Shown one piece after another: positions 1 to 11,598 of a DNA stretch of 64,000 nt (its first letter is position 1; every line of letters begins with the position of its first letter). The notes under the pieces were generated by a model, which ran no database searches, had not been told where the DNA came from, and saw only the letters and a program-made list of their open reading frames with translations. A program made the position numbers and the translations under genes. Source of the DNA: Earliella scabrosa (lineage: Eukaryota > Basidiomycota > Agaricomycetes > Polyporales > Polyporaceae). The stretch covers positions 434,001-498,000 of the forward strand of contig JABYQQ010000019.1 of NCBI GenBank assembly GCA_022605405.1. Direction: 5' to 3'.

Positions 1-211
1 GACATGCGATTTGTTCAAGGGCATCAACATCGAATGGGGTGTATCGAGCGCTGAGGTCTGATAGGCTCTTCAGGTACCGTGTATGACGAAAGCCAGACGT
101 CTACTTACGATTCTGTTCGTTGCAGAGCCATCGGTTCGTGGTGTACGCGAATAGCATGTCCACTTGATGACTCGCATTTCTTGTTTGGTCAATTTGGACG
201 GGTCTCAGCAT
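1..211 (-). CDS. AIM9/APH-like phosphotransferase, 5' end (partial)
   Basis: This is the 5' part of a gene that runs off the left edge. The first exon in the window (211..109) begins at an ATG (MLRPVQ) and encodes a segment ending FAYTTNRWLCNEQN. A GTAAGT donor at 108 and a CAG acceptor at 58-60 join it, in frame, to 57..1, which reads on with ARYTPFDVDALEQIAC. The pattern 'F-x-Y-T-x-x-R-W-L-x-N-E, then R-Y-x-x-F-(N/D)-V-x-x-L' is what I recall just before the kinase-like core of fungal AIM9-type proteins (aminoglycoside phosphotransferase/PKL fold, often mitochondrial). The catalytic core lies outside the window, so activity cannot be judged. An upstream exon is possible: the frame stays open to about 300 with a potential splice near 255, but no good ATG is joined by it. 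Family call is moderate, start is uncertain. Confidence 0.55.
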
Positions 212-312
212 GATAGGAGACAGTGGATGGGCCCTGCGTAGGAAATGGAAATTCTTAACATTACCTTTCAAAGCTGAGCTCGTACGAGAACAGCCAGCGA
301 GGATCGCCATTG

Positions 313-370
313 GTCTCCCCTAGGCAGACGATTGTGCGAACCTACTGACGTGAGGGATAGACGGTCCTAG
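313..370. repeat. 58-bp dispersed repeat, copy 1
   Basis: The reverse complement of this stretch recurs at 49114-49169 with about two mismatches, and similarity stops abruptly on both sides. One end carries the near-palindromic 17-mer GTCTCCCCTAGGCAGAC (313-329), which also occurs alone at 50968-50984. It lies just upstream of the AIM9-like gene. The features suggest the end of a transposable element or a short dispersed element; no coding capacity is seen. Confidence 0.7.
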
Positions 371-902
371 ATCGCCATGGGTGTATGGTGTTAGCACTTC
401 TGGCCACGTCACTGAGTTGGCTCTCATTGGCGCTGGAAATTTGATACTCAATCTGTCCAGCGAGCGCTGGATGGCCAAGGGGTTCGTGTATGGAAACAGG
501 GAGTGATCTGCTCTTGAGCCACTGTGAGCTGCCAGTGGCACGTCGACGTCGTCTCGTAGCTATGCCATTGCACGTCCATCCGCTCTAGCTTGAGTTGGGG
601 TTGCAGACGAGTAGAAAATGCAGTATACTCAATACATGGACACTAGGTGTCAGAGAACGACTGAGCATTGGGTGCAGCTCAGGTGCAGCTGCATCTTAGT
701 AGTAGTAAGTACTAGAGAATTCTGGCCGACGCGTAAGTCCTACTCACGGTGTGCGTGGATGTCATGTTGACTAATCGTAACAGACCAGCGAGCAGGATAC
801 GGTCACTGGGACCGTGTCCAACGTTGACTGTGCTACGCAGGTTAACGAATAGCGCAGCAGTGGAAGGGGTTGGCATAGCTCACCCGTATCTCGAAGGTTG
901 TG
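371..902. other. Intergenic, nothing recognised
   Basis: Spacer between the 5' end of the left-edge gene and the 3' end of the F-box gene at 903-2750. Only short, mutually overlapping open frames without recognisable motifs occur here. Confidence 0.5.
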
Positions 903-2750
903 TTAATGACTCCTATCCTCAAAGCGGAGCTCCTGAACCAACGACCGAAGAGCGGCGAGGAATGGCGCCCGACGCTTGATAGCGAATTCCGAGTCGGCCT
1001 TCAGGTCTTTGCGGTCAGTCTTCACCCAGATGGTAAGAGTCTTCAGGGGTTGGCCGCGGGACGTCCTCAAGGCGAGGATGTCCGCGATCTCCCCCGCGAG
1101 ACCCCTGTCGTAGTTCGGATCGGTTGCTACGAGCTCCAGCGATTCCAGTTGTGCGCACACGGGGGGCGAGTCGGGAGAGGAGGGCGGCTCCCTCAGAGCG
1201 TCGAGCAAGGCTGTACACGCGTTCACAGGTCGGCGCACTTTGGCGTTCTCGTTCCCTTCGTCATCGGCATGTTCTGTAGCATTCTCGCCTGCGCTCTCCT
1301 CGGGATTGTCTCCACCCTCCTCTTCGTCCTCACCCTGGTCGGACCCGGTTGATTCCCCATCCTCGTCTTCGTCTGACTCTTCGGTCGCATCCTCCTCCTC
1401 GTCCTCTCCGTCGTCCTCGTCGTCGTCTTCGGCGTCCTTCGTGTCAACGACAGCAATCCGACGCAGACCCGAGAACAACGCCAGGGTCTGCTTCCACCCG
1501 TCCGCCGTGACTTTGTGTTCGTCATGCCCATCGACCCTCAACTCTGTCACAGGCGCAGCCCCAAACGCGTCCCGCAAGTCCCGCAGAACGTCGAGCCGTT
1601 CCGGGGGATCCTCCGGGAGCCAACCCGCCAAGGTAACCTCGGTTCCTGTCGGCGTACACCCGACGAGCTCGTACTCCTGCCACCATGACTGAAGCACCGC
1701 GATGGATTGGACTAGGGAGAGGATTGGCAGCACGCTTCGGTCCCGCGGGAGACTGTACAGGGCGGTGATTGGCGTTTCCGGCTCGGAGTTCGGGTCGAGA
1801 TACCGAAGCCGTCGATTAAGGTGCACGTTGAGGTCCGTGGGGAGCGGGCTGAGCTTCGCGAGGAACCCGGCGATGTTCAGCGGGAAGTCTTCCAGAGAGA
1901 ACTTGCGGAGCGTCGAGGGGAGGCGCAGAGATGATCCGTCTGTGAGGGCGAGGTTGATGCGGCGAAGCGTGAGCTCCTCGAGGACGGGGTGCTTCCGGAC
2001 GTACTGCAAAAAATCCTTGAGGGAGACGACGCCGAGGACGATGCAGTACGAGAGCGTGAGGCGCTTGAGGGTCGGGAACACGGGCATGCGGAGGTTGAAA
2101 CCGACGGATCGCCCGAGGGTGAGCTCGACGATCTTCGGGAACTGCTCTGCTTTCGGGAACCAGAAGAACGGATAGCGGATGGGGTCCCCTTCTTCGTCTT
2201 CCTGCTGGTCGGGGTTCAGCGGGTCCAGCTCATCCTCGCCGTCGTCTCCTTCACTGTAGAAGGACACGTGGAGCTCTTCCAGCGCCGGCATGGGGTGGTA
2301 CAGCAGCGAGGCGAGCGCATACTCGGTCATGTGCTTGAGCTCGTCGAGATTCAGTGCGCGGATGCGGTGCGCATGCGGGGACAAGATAGAGGTGATCGGC
2401 GCCATCGGGTCCTCTGTGTACTGAAGCAAGATGTCCACAGTCATGTCACCCGAGTAGGTAAGGCTGTACTGCAGGAGAGTAGGGTCGGTGTTCTCCTCGA
2501 GCTCGATGGTCCGCCACAGAATGGGCGATGCGCGCGCCACGGTGAACCAGTGCTTGCATACGCGGAGGAGTTGGTACCATGGAGTCACTTTGCGCCGCTG
2601 GCGCAGAAGATCCTTCATCATATGCTGGACGTGGCGGAAGATCTCGACGAGGATCTCGTTCGGCAACCGGAGGATCATCGCGCTCGATTTCGGGGTCGCC
2701 TCGGGTGCGAGTCCTTCGCGCGAGCCCACAGCCTGCGACTCATCATCCAT
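903..2750 (-). CDS. F-box protein with acidic insert
   Basis: Single-exon gene of 615 residues beginning at an ATG (MDDESQAV). An F-box-like motif lies at about residues 25-75 (ILRLPNEILVEIFRHV, then a PWYQLLRVCKHWFTVAR segment and ILWRTIELEE), followed by about 500 residues of leucine-rich, irregular repeat-like sequence. F-box proteins normally dock on SKP1 in SCF ubiquitin ligases and use the C-terminal part to pick substrates; here this is inferred from the family. The layout matches the F-box genes further right (14341, 21528, 27700), but this copy ends ELRFEDRSH without the extra small last exon I see in those. About 65 residues (near 420-488; roughly 1285-1490) are almost all D, E and S/G, far more acidic than in the relatives. 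It is divergent from GT15 across a 1-kb spacer. Confidence 0.85.
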   Translation of the reverse strand: MDDESQAVGSREGLAPEATPKSSAMILRLPNEILVEIFRHVQHMMKDLLRQRRKVTPWYQLLRVCKHWFTVARASPILWRTIELEENTDPTLLQYSLTYSGDMTVDILLQYTEDPMAPITSILSPHAHRIRALNLDELKHMTEYALASLLYHPMPALEELHVSFYSEGDDGEDELDPLNPDQQEDEEGDPIRYPFFWFPKAEQFPKIVELTLGRSVGFNLRMPVFPTLKRLTLSYCIVLGVVSLKDFLQYVRKHPVLEELTLRRINLALTDGSSLRLPSTLRKFSLEDFPLNIAGFLAKLSPLPTDLNVHLNRRLRYLDPNSEPETPITALYSLPRDRSVLPILSLVQSIAVLQSWWQEYELVGCTPTGTEVTLAGWLPEDPPERLDVLRDLRDAFGAAPVTELRVDGHDEHKVTADGWKQTLALFSGLRRIAVVDTKDAEDDDEDDGEDEEEDATEESDEDEDGESTGSDQGEDEEEGGDNPEESAGENATEHADDEGNENAKVRRPVNACTALLDALREPPSSPDSPPVCAQLESLELVATDPNYDRGLAGEIADILALRTSRGQPLKTLTIWVKTDRKDLKADSEFAIKRRAPFLAALRSLVQELRFEDRSH

Positions 2751-3807
2751 ACCAGCCTAATAGATAAAGCTGACTGTAAGTGTCTACCTACATTACGAAG
2801 ACAACCGCTCACCTCGAGAAACAAACCGTAGTCGCCGTGCCAGCAGTGGTTGTGGTCCTGCGACTCAAACTCTGATCTTCTTTTCTCACGCCGGCGTCTA
2901 TACTGCCATATTTGGCTACGTTCAAGAGATCAATGTCCGTCGGCAGTGCCCGGCCAACAACTCAACACCAACTTGAACGATCCTTGGTCAACCTGTCGAT
3001 CCACGGGTCCCTGGAGCCCTCTTCTTCATCGACCTCACATGACCAAGACACCTTAGGCCTATGACCTCCAGAACATCCGGCTGCGGTTCCGCCCCGCCTA
3101 CGAACGTCCAGGCGCTGCAAATCATTTCTCCAGCGGGAGGTCGAACCGCCGGGTCAGGCTCTGATCGACCTTGCAAATGGTCAGTATCGTTCTTGACTGC
3201 GGGGGCGTTATACCGGACGACTGCGGTCCCGCGCGCACTATCTTTAACCCTCCGTGGAACTCAGCTTGCGAGCATCGGCCCCCTGTTGGATCGGCTAGCA
3301 CTGGTTCCGTTTCTGTAAGTGTTTTTTCATGTTAGCCTGGGTGTCGCTTGTTCACCGGTAGAACACTTTCAGTACTCGTCCCGCAGACGTCCATGGCGAA
3401 CTGTGGACCCAGGCCTTACAAAAAACGAGTACTGCTGTCATGCGAGCTCCATGACAGACATGTTTGCCGTCGCTGCGTTCAACAGCGACCTTTCTCCTCC
3501 AACCGGCTTCTTCTCTGTTTCAGCGCGGTGATTCTCCATGGATCTGAATGCAAGGCGCACCGTGCGCGCCCATTAGAACTCCAACACTCTCCCATAATAC
3601 GATCGCTAGCGAATCATCCCACCACGCTCCGGCACCTCCGACCGTCGTACTCCCTCACTTGCTGCGCACACAGCGGATAAGACTGCGCAGGCGGACCCCG
3701 GGCTCTTGTGTCCTCGGTTGACAACCCTGGGAGTTGTGGCGACGAGCCCTCGCTGGCATTCAAGATGCCTTCCCGAGCACCTTCATCGACGAACTATCGC
3801 CCGCATC
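2751..3807. other. Divergent intergenic region (F-box / GT15)
   Basis: About 1 kb between two divergently transcribed genes, so it should hold both promoters. No frame has recognisable protein motifs. I see no clear TATA box or repeat. Confidence 0.45.
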
Positions 3808-6633
3808 ATGTCGTCGTCGTCCTCTTGGCTCCCCATCTACAACCACCGCAGAGAATGCTTCCCGCGCGCCTTCAAGCGACCCCGAGCGTGTCAACTCAAT
3901 CGCACAGCACTATGGTTGTCGCTCTCTGCGACCTTCCTTGTGAGTACATGTCCATGCACATTCGACCTTGACGCCTACAAAGTCAAAGTTTCACTTCTTT
4001 TGACTTTGCGCTGACGTCGTTTGCAGCTCAGTCTCCACGCCCTCTTGCGCCACCTCCGCCCAGACTACGCCCACCTCACGTCCGTCACCACCGTCCGCGC
4101 GCATCTCCCATGGACGGCGGGCACCAACGCCTCCGAGCTCTCCTTTGCGGATTCGGACTACGAGCGCGGCTCGAACGCGACCCGGCGCGCAAACGCCGTC
4201 CTCCTGATGCTCGTGCGCAACTCCGAGCTGAACGGCGCGCTCGCGAGCGTGTCCCAGCTCGAGCGCCGCTTCAACGCGCGCTTCGGCTACCCCTGGGTCT
4301 TCCTCAACGAGGAGCCGTTCTCGGACGAGTTCAAGGAGTGCGTGGCGCGCATTCGTCCCCATATGTCCATGTCCATACTCAGGCTGACGCGGTCTGCAGG
4401 AAGATGTCGAGCGCGATCGCCGGCCCGGTCTCTTTCGGACTTATTCCGCGGGATCACTGGTTCCAGCCTGACTGGATCGATGAGGAGAAGGCGGCGGCGG
4501 GCAGGGCGCAGATGGCAGCAGATGGCGTGGTGTACGGAGGTGCGTGCATCCTCCATGTCCATGTCCATTTCCGTGCCATCATCCATCCATCCATCATCGC
4601 GGACTCCATGGAGGTACGGAAGCTGACACCCCGATGTGTCCATCATAGGGAGCCTATCGTGAGCGCGATAGTCGGTGCGGCGGCGCGTGGCAACCGAGCT
4701 CACATTGCAGCGCAGGTACCGCAATATGTGCAGGTTCAACTCCGGGGTGCGCGCGCTCCGTTCGCTCCGCTGTGATCCGCGCCATGACGTCTGACCGCGC
4801 GCCTGCGTGCAGTTCTTCTACAGACATCCCCTCCTTCGGAACGTCAAGTGGTATTGGCGCGTGGAGTAAGCGCTAGCGTCTCTCGCTGCGGCGGTCGTGG
4901 TGCGATCGAGCTGACGTCTGGATGTCCCCCAGGCCGAACGTCCAGTTCTTCTGCGACACGGACTTTGATCCGTTCCTGTTCATGGAGGAGAATGACAAGG
5001 TTTATGGTGAGCGCTCGCAGCGCTGTCATGCATCATGTTCCGATGCTCAGTACTGACTGCGCGCTACTTACTGTATCCGATAGGGTTCACGATCGCGTTG
5101 TACGAATGGCCGCAGACCGTTGTTACTCTGTGGAATGCTGTGAAAGGTGCGCACGCCCACGCCTGACGACCTGCCTCATCGGTTAATTGTCTGCGTCGTG
5201 TGGCAGAGTTCATCGACGCCAACCCGCACTACCTTGCGACGAACAACTCCATGCAGTTCCTCTCCGAGAATGGCGGGCTCAACTACAACATGTGTCATTG
5301 TACGTACTCCTCATTCAGCGCTCAAGCTTCACTTCACTGTCTCATATTGAAACATCGTGCCTCACGCTCGCGATGAATCGACACAAAGTCTGGAGCAACT
5401 TCGAGATCGCGAACATGGAGTTCTGGCGGGGCGAGGCGTACAGCAAGTTCTTCGCCCACCTCGAATCCAAGGGCGGCTTCTACTACGAGGTAAGCGCACC
5501 ATCATCTCCTCACGCATGGTCCAATGCCTTAATCCCGTGTCTTCCCTCCCCTACGTCATCTAAATCTGATCGGCGCTGTGGTTGCATCACACCCATTGGA
5601 TTCTCTACCCACGCGCCTCGTGTCTACCGCACACCCGGCCACATTCCCACCCTCTGTCGCCCCACTACCACCATCGAACGTCCGCCGTCTCTCCCTCCTT
5701 CCCGACCCGACTCGACCCGACCCAACCCTACCGCTCCACCTCGACTCCTCCGGGCCCTCACCTCCACATAATATACACCGCACAGCGCTGGGGCGACGCA
5801 CCCGTCCACAGCATCGGCGCGGCGCTGTTCGCGCGCAAGGACCAGGTGCACTTCTTCGACGACATCGGCTATCAGCACCTGCCCTTCAGGCACTGTCCGC
5901 GCAGCGCCGCCGTCCGGCGCGAGAAGAACTGCACCTGCTCGGATTACGGGAGCTTCGGTGAGTCACCCTCCCGTATCCCGTCCTTCTCTCCCTCTTCCTT
6001 CCCTGCTGCTTTGCCTTCCCGTTGTCCGCTTGTCGTTCCACGCGTCCCGCCGCTTCGCGTTCGTCCATTCCCGCAGTCGCGCTTCCCTGGAGACGGGCTT
6101 CGGGGTTTCGCGCACCTCCCGCTTCCAAGTTCCCGCCAGCCCTTGAGTGTATGTCTCGCTTGGCTCGCTTGCTGCCTCATGCCTCGGAGCACGGCCCCGC
6201 CGCCCCGCGCTCCTTTGAATGTTTGATGCATCTCAGACACGACGTGCTGAGCCCGGCGGCGGCGAGTGTCCGGCGTGAGCTTCAGTGAGCCGGCAGCTCC
6301 GGAGCTTCCCCTCTCCTCTCCTCCCTGATTATATGGTGCATGCATGAGCACGCCAGCCAGTGCGCGCTGGTCAGCATGCGGGCGTGCCCAGAATTTAATA
6401 CTCCATTCGGTCCTCGGTTGACGTGAGCTCTGAGCTAAGAGAGCGTCGTCCGAACCGTCCGAACGTCCGATGCTGTGCTTCTTCGTCATTTCTCAAATGC
6501 TCGTGTGTTTTCTTCGTGACTTTCCGGCACCTATCTCACGACGTCCGGAACTGCGCTGACCGACATGTATTCTGTCACAGATTACAACGCGTACTCGTGC
6601 CTGCGCAAGTGGGAGCGGGTCCTCGCCGCCTGA
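3808..6633 (+). CDS. GT15 alpha-1,2-mannosyltransferase (KRE2/MNT1/KTR family)
   Basis: Type II Golgi membrane enzyme that transfers mannose from GDP-mannose in protein O- and N-glycan extension. I reconstruct 12 exons: 3808-3939, 4027-4337, 4400-4539, 4649-4658, 4716-4746, 4813-4865, 4933-5006, 5084-5146, 5207-5299, 5389-5489, 5786-5957 and 6581-6633, giving 410 residues with all phases consistent. Residues about 33-55 form a signal anchor (ALWLSLSATFLLSLHALL). Family motifs follow in order: NAVLLMLVRNSEL, FGYPWVFLNEEPFS, FGLIPRDHWFQPDWIDEEKA, SYRNMCRFNSG, KWYWRVEP, FWSNFEIANMEFWRGEAY, GGFYYERWGDAPVHSIG and the Cys-rich end. The ATG at 3808 is chosen because it precedes the anchor in frame. 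Exon 4 is only 10 nt. Introns 10 (296 nt) and 11 (623 nt) are long for this genome. Assignment is firm; the microexon is inferred from the SLSYRNM continuity. Confidence 0.92.
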
Positions 6634-8319
6634 GGCCCGATTCCTCCTCTGGGGCGACTTCCAACTTCCGACCCAACACCGGATACCCGATACGACTGCA
6701 TGGAACCCACATCCCGTCCGACCGGCGACGACCTGTGGAAGATTTGCACGCATGAGGATGCCAAGGTCGAGTCAAATTGTCCAGGACGCCCGGTCAGTGT
6801 CAGTTACTGTGTCATCCGCGCCCGACGCCGCCGCCGTGCGCCCACCGTTCCCACACGCCGCCCACAGACCAGACAGACCAGACCACAGCAGGAGTTCTTT
6901 TCTCGCCCACAGGGACCACGGCGGGTCGCACGAGGGCCGGTGGGTCTCCGGAGTCTGGATAAGCAGGCGGAAAACTGGATGGCTACTGTAGGAGGATCTT
7001 GCAGGTTATGGATGGCAGACGAGTCGGCGCTGCGTTTTGGTCTCTGGATTCGGATTCGCGTGGTCATCCAGAGTATGGATGTAGCTTACGGAAGAGGGCC
7101 GACGTGCATATATGCGTACGTTAACGTTAACGTTACTCAAGACTGAAGACTCATGTGGCGGGCTCGCGTGTGGGCCACGCGGCGTCAGCATGGCATTCGC
7201 ATGACATGGCATGGGATGCTATCTTCGAATTGGGCAGTCTCATTTCTCAGTGCTGACTCGGAATCCTGACTTGCTACAGTACATCCGTCTGTCATCGTAC
7301 AACAACTTCCAAGTTCCAATTGGACTCACGGTCTGTTCTGTGGCGCAAAGCCACCCTGATATCCGTCTGTCAGTGTCCGGGATGATGTGAACGTTGCTCA
7401 GATGTCTATGTCTATCATCGTCACCGCGCTCAGGCTAGATCAGCGAAGTACTCGTGCTACGTGACGGCGCACTGCGCAGGGATGATAGAGTTCCTCACGA
7501 AAAGATTTCCGCCCTTCCAAATCCTCAGACTTCAGATTTCTCGAACCCAAGTGGCCACGATATCGCAATGCGCGCGATATTACCGCTCTCCCGGGCCCAA
7601 AAAGTCATCTCCGTCCACGTCTAACGTCCAACGCAACTGCGCCCAGAGTCAGAGTCAAAACGCCCAACCCATCATACATCAAGGGAAGCCAGGAAGCTGT
7701 TGACTCAGACCGTGAGAGGTTCCCAAAGAAATTTGAAGCATCCGCACTAGTACCTAGTACTAGTACTGCGCAGGGCACAGGGCGAAGGGCACACCACAAA
7801 CAGACATGGACACACGCGCGTGTGGGTGGCCGTGTAGGAGGGGCTAACGATGTCGTAAATTCGTAAGCGAAAGCGTGAACCGTGAACCGTGAACGGTCGT
7901 GACGTGGGGGTACCGTAAGGCATTAGGGTATAACGTCAGTCGTAGAATGGCATCAGGAGCAATACTAAGGTAGGCGAGGCGCAGGGTGGGAAATACGGGA
8001 GCGGAATAGGGGATAGGGGATGGATGGATAGATGGGGAGATGGATGGGCGGGGGACGGGAAAAGCAGGGCAGAGGGTAGAGGTAGAGGGTAGGGATGATG
8101 GAAGACAGAAGAGGAGGAGAAGGGTAGATGGGGCAGAGGCGAGAGAGGAAGGGAAGTCTATATAGCTATGGACACGTACGGGCACGAGCAGAGCAAAGCA
8201 GAGAGCAGCGAAGAGAAATGATAACGATACAGAAAGCAGATATGCACGCACGCACGCACACACGCACACAGTCCGATCCGGATCCATGGAAAAAGCGAGA
8301 GCACATCGAAAAAGCGGGG
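6634..8319. other. Intergenic, short simple repeats only
   Basis: About 1.7 kb between the convergent 3' ends of GT15 and the nucleotidyltransferase-fold gene. It contains a short (TTAACG)-type run at 7119-7136, a purine-rich tract around 8000-8130, and a (CACG)/(CACA) microsatellite near 8243-8271. No frame carries recognisable motifs. Confidence 0.5.
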
Positions 8320-9189
8320 TCAGTGCGCATAGATGGCGCGCTGCTGAACCGGGGGTGGTGGGTCCTGCTGGTACGCAAGGGCGATGGCATGACGCATCTT
8401 TTGTCGGGTGGCCTCCATCTGCCAGGGCGAGTACGCCTTGTAGCCCATCGCGGAGCACATGCCGCAGAGCCACTGCTCGAGGAGGGCGCGGGTCCACTTG
8501 ACGTTGCGCTGGCGGTGGCCGAGGCGGAGGATGCTCGCAATGTCGTGCGGGTCGTGCTTCTCGTACCGCACGAGCTTGAGCGCGACCGCCCACGACCAGC
8601 TCACGCCGACGAGGACGAGCCCGGGGGAGGTGAAGATCGTGTTCACGTTCAGGTTGTTCGAGGAGAGCGCGTCGGTCGTGATCGGGTCGTACGGCTTGCC
8701 GTACATGCTGCGCGCAGAATCATAGGCGTGAGTCAGGCGGGCGTTCGGATTCGCGGGTGGCTCAAAGCACAGAAATGGAGATGGATGGGACAAAGAGATG
8801 GACAATGGGAGATGGAGGACTCACTCTCTGGACATGGGGAGCGCGGCGTCGGCGCAGGCGTTCATCCAGTCTGCGCCGAAGTTGAAGGCGCGTGCGGTGG
8901 CCTTGATGCACGTCAGCAGACGGGCGGAGGCGTCCGAGAGGCCGCGGGCCATCCACTCGGCCTCGAAGGAGCGGTGGCAGTAGTCGACGTCGCGGGTGCT
9001 CTCGCGGCAGGCGAGCTGGGGGTGGAGGACCATAACCGCCCCGCCGTGGACGACCAAGCGTACTGCGGCGGGGAAATAGGACTGGAGACGAATCGAAAGG
9101 TCGTGGAGGGCCGGGAGGAGGACGTCTCTCGTGAGCGGGACCTGGTTGCGCTCGGGCAGGGACGAGGACGAGTGCGGTCTGCGGGACAT
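8320..9189 (-). CDS. Nucleotidyltransferase-fold protein, unassigned
   Basis: Two exons (9189..8825 and 8707..8320) joined by a GTGAGT...CGCAG intron of 117 nt, giving 250 residues from an ATG (MSRRPHSS). Residues about 45-75 read RLVVHGGAVMVLHPQL then STRDVDY: a G-G turn followed by D-x-D, which is the core pattern of the nucleotidyltransferase superfamily (as in MNT/DUF6036-like proteins). The second exon (MYGKPYDPITTDAL, then a Trp/Arg-rich helical part and a Pro-rich end) has no motif I can name. I see no membrane segment or signal peptide. The fold call rests on one motif; the substrate is unknown. Confidence 0.6.
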
Positions 9190-11598
9190 GATGAGGGTAC
9201 TAGATGATTACCGTGGGGCGGCCAAGGGAGAATAAAGAGACGAAGACGAAGACGTGAGGGTCATTAAACGGGGTATCCGTGGCTCAAAGCCTTTTGTAAG
9301 GGTGCGGCAGTCGCAGAGGACGAGCAGTGAAGAAGTTTGCTCGCCAATGCCCCCAGCTTTTGTTGCCGCACAAAGACGCCCTCAGCAGGCGCCACCGCCG
9401 GCAGTGCCCGCTTTGATTCCGCGGCGCTGCAGGCTCGAGACACGGCATCATCCGCCCCATCCCCTCCTCATCTCGTCCGACGAGTCCGTTGGCTGCTGAT
9501 GATATCTCGTGCGCCGCTGCTGCAGCTTCAGCAGGATGGATAGTTGGATATCGACGCTAGCTCTCTGACTCGGCCAGGCGGTGCATGGCTCTCTCCTAAT
9601 TCGCCTCACATCAGCCCTCTCACGGCGCGCAGCTGCCCGCCCCCTTAAAGTTACGTCCCATTCACACTTCCCAGTATGTCCAACTGTCCACCCAGGGCGC
9701 ACGCAGCGTGCGCAAAAACAATAATAAGTGCGCCTCTTGGGCCCCACCGCGCCCTACTCCCGCGACATCTGCCAGCCGGACGCCAGTCGTACGGTCACCC
9801 GACTCCCGAGTGCGCCCACAGTGACAGAAGGACCAGGAGGGACGGGGGACACGCGGAGGCGGAATTGAAGGAGCTCAAGAATTGTGGGTGCCACAACGTC
9901 AAGTCTCAACCACCTCGAGGCTCGCTCCCGGTCTTCTCTCCATACTCCAGCTCCAGGACTCCTATAGCAGCGCTGAGCGTGCCGCCTCAGACCACGCGGG
10001 TGAGCTGCTGCTTCTTTATCCAACCATCCTAGAACCGGCGTGCTTCGTGCTTCGTGATTCGGGCTTTGTGAAGGACGGCGCTCGCCCTCGCTCGCCCTGC
10101 AGGCGGCTGCAGCACGCCAAGCTCCTCCCAGTCTCAATCCTACACCTAATCCAGCACGCACCGTGGCTCCATGCGATGCAGGCAGTAGGCTGCACTCGAC
10201 GGATCAAGCGGGCGCAGCTGCTTAGGCTCGGAATGCGGGGCTCGCGATCGCGAAATTGCGGCCACGTTCTTACATAGGACTCGGGGGTGGGGATCGGTAC
10301 CTCGGTACGCAAGCGCACAGCAAGGCGGTTTCCACATACGCGTTTGTGCGGCGCGGCAGACGAGCAGGCTATAACGTGGACGCGGTAGCATGTTCTCCGC
10401 ATCCGCTGCCGGGCTGCAGCCCGTCGACTCGATGCGGGGACGGGCCCACAGGCGAATTGAGACAGAAGTTGAACTTGGCGAACGCCTCTCAGGCTGTGCG
10501 GTGGCTTCGAGTTGGGGTGGGACGACTATAGTAAGTATTCGTACTCAGAGGCTGCAGCTGACGGAGGTTGTAGCGCCACTGCGGCGGCTTTCGCGGTCAA
10601 TAACATCGTCAATTCTCCATGCTACCTCCTTACTTACCGCTTCCTGTGTGGTCGTGGTCGTGGTCCGAACAGTGGCGCTCGTTCCGGGAACGGATCAACG
10701 CTGCCCACTCCGAACTTGGACGGACGTGTCGCCGTGGGGAACGGTTCGGAACATGCCACGGTATGTGTTGCGTGTTGCCTCCGTCGTGACAATATTCATA
10801 TTGACAATGACAACACGACAGATGCAGGAGTCTGTCTACTCGACAGCGAGGGATCATCGACATCGAGGCCCAGGCGCCCATCAGGCTCATCCGAGCTATG
10901 GATGCCAACATCTCCCCACGCCTCGACCGAGCTACGTATACAACACAGCATGCACACCATCGCACAATCATAACGGGACTCAAGAGCATGACTCCCGTCG
11001 TAGTCGGCGCGCCCCAGCACACATCTCCCCAGACCCCAGGATCCCAGGGTTCTGATTTCCGAGTCAGCGTCATCCATCGAGCCCAAAGCGTATGGCGTAT
11101 GGCGTATGTATCTCTGCTTCGACTCATTACAACTCGATACGTACCCAGGATCGCAGGACGGCGCGATTGGGCACCACTAGCAGCAGCAGCAACAGCAGCA
11201 GCAGTGGTACTCGCCCCGAAGCCCGAATACGCCCAGACTGCAGCGGCGCCGCTGAATCTGCGGGACCATGGCGCCGCACTCGAGGTTCGGAAGCTGTGCG
11301 CGGCGAAGTGGCCGCAGTGCTGCCAGCAGCCAGGGATCTGTACTCGGTGGGTGCGGCGAAACCGCGCGTGTTCGTCTGCACTCGAGTACACTGGGAAGCA
11401 GGTCCTGAGTTGGCACCGGTGCTGCTGCTGTGGCATGCAGCAGTCGGTTGGGGTGCGGGCCGCAGCTGCGAGAGAGAAGGCGAGGCGACGGCGACGAGAA
11501 GCGGGGAGCGGGGAGCGGGACGGGACGCGGCGCTCGGTGTTTCTTGCGCTGAGATCGTCGTGTCTGATTGTAGCTTGGGAGGGTGACTCGCCACAGCG
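9190..11598. other. Gene-poor region with CAG microsatellite
   Basis: About 2.4 kb without a supportable gene. Long overlapping open frames on both strands (for example 10630-11730 minus and 10898-11725 plus) are Arg/Ser/Pro-rich with no domain and look like GC-driven artefacts. An interrupted CAG/CAA microsatellite lies at about 11178-11204. Confidence 0.5.

Noticed and set aside
1240..1692. Ser-rich plus-strand frame of 150 codons
   Set aside because: Antisense reading of the acidic Asp/Glu tract in the F-box gene at 903-2750.
7119..7136. Telomere-like hexamer run (TTAACG)
   Set aside because: Only about three units, not the fungal TTAGGG telomere unit, and located between two ordinary genes.
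8128..9207. Plus-strand open frame of 359 codons
   Set aside because: It is the antisense shadow of the nucleotidyltransferase-fold gene, which has a proper intron and motifs on the minus strand.
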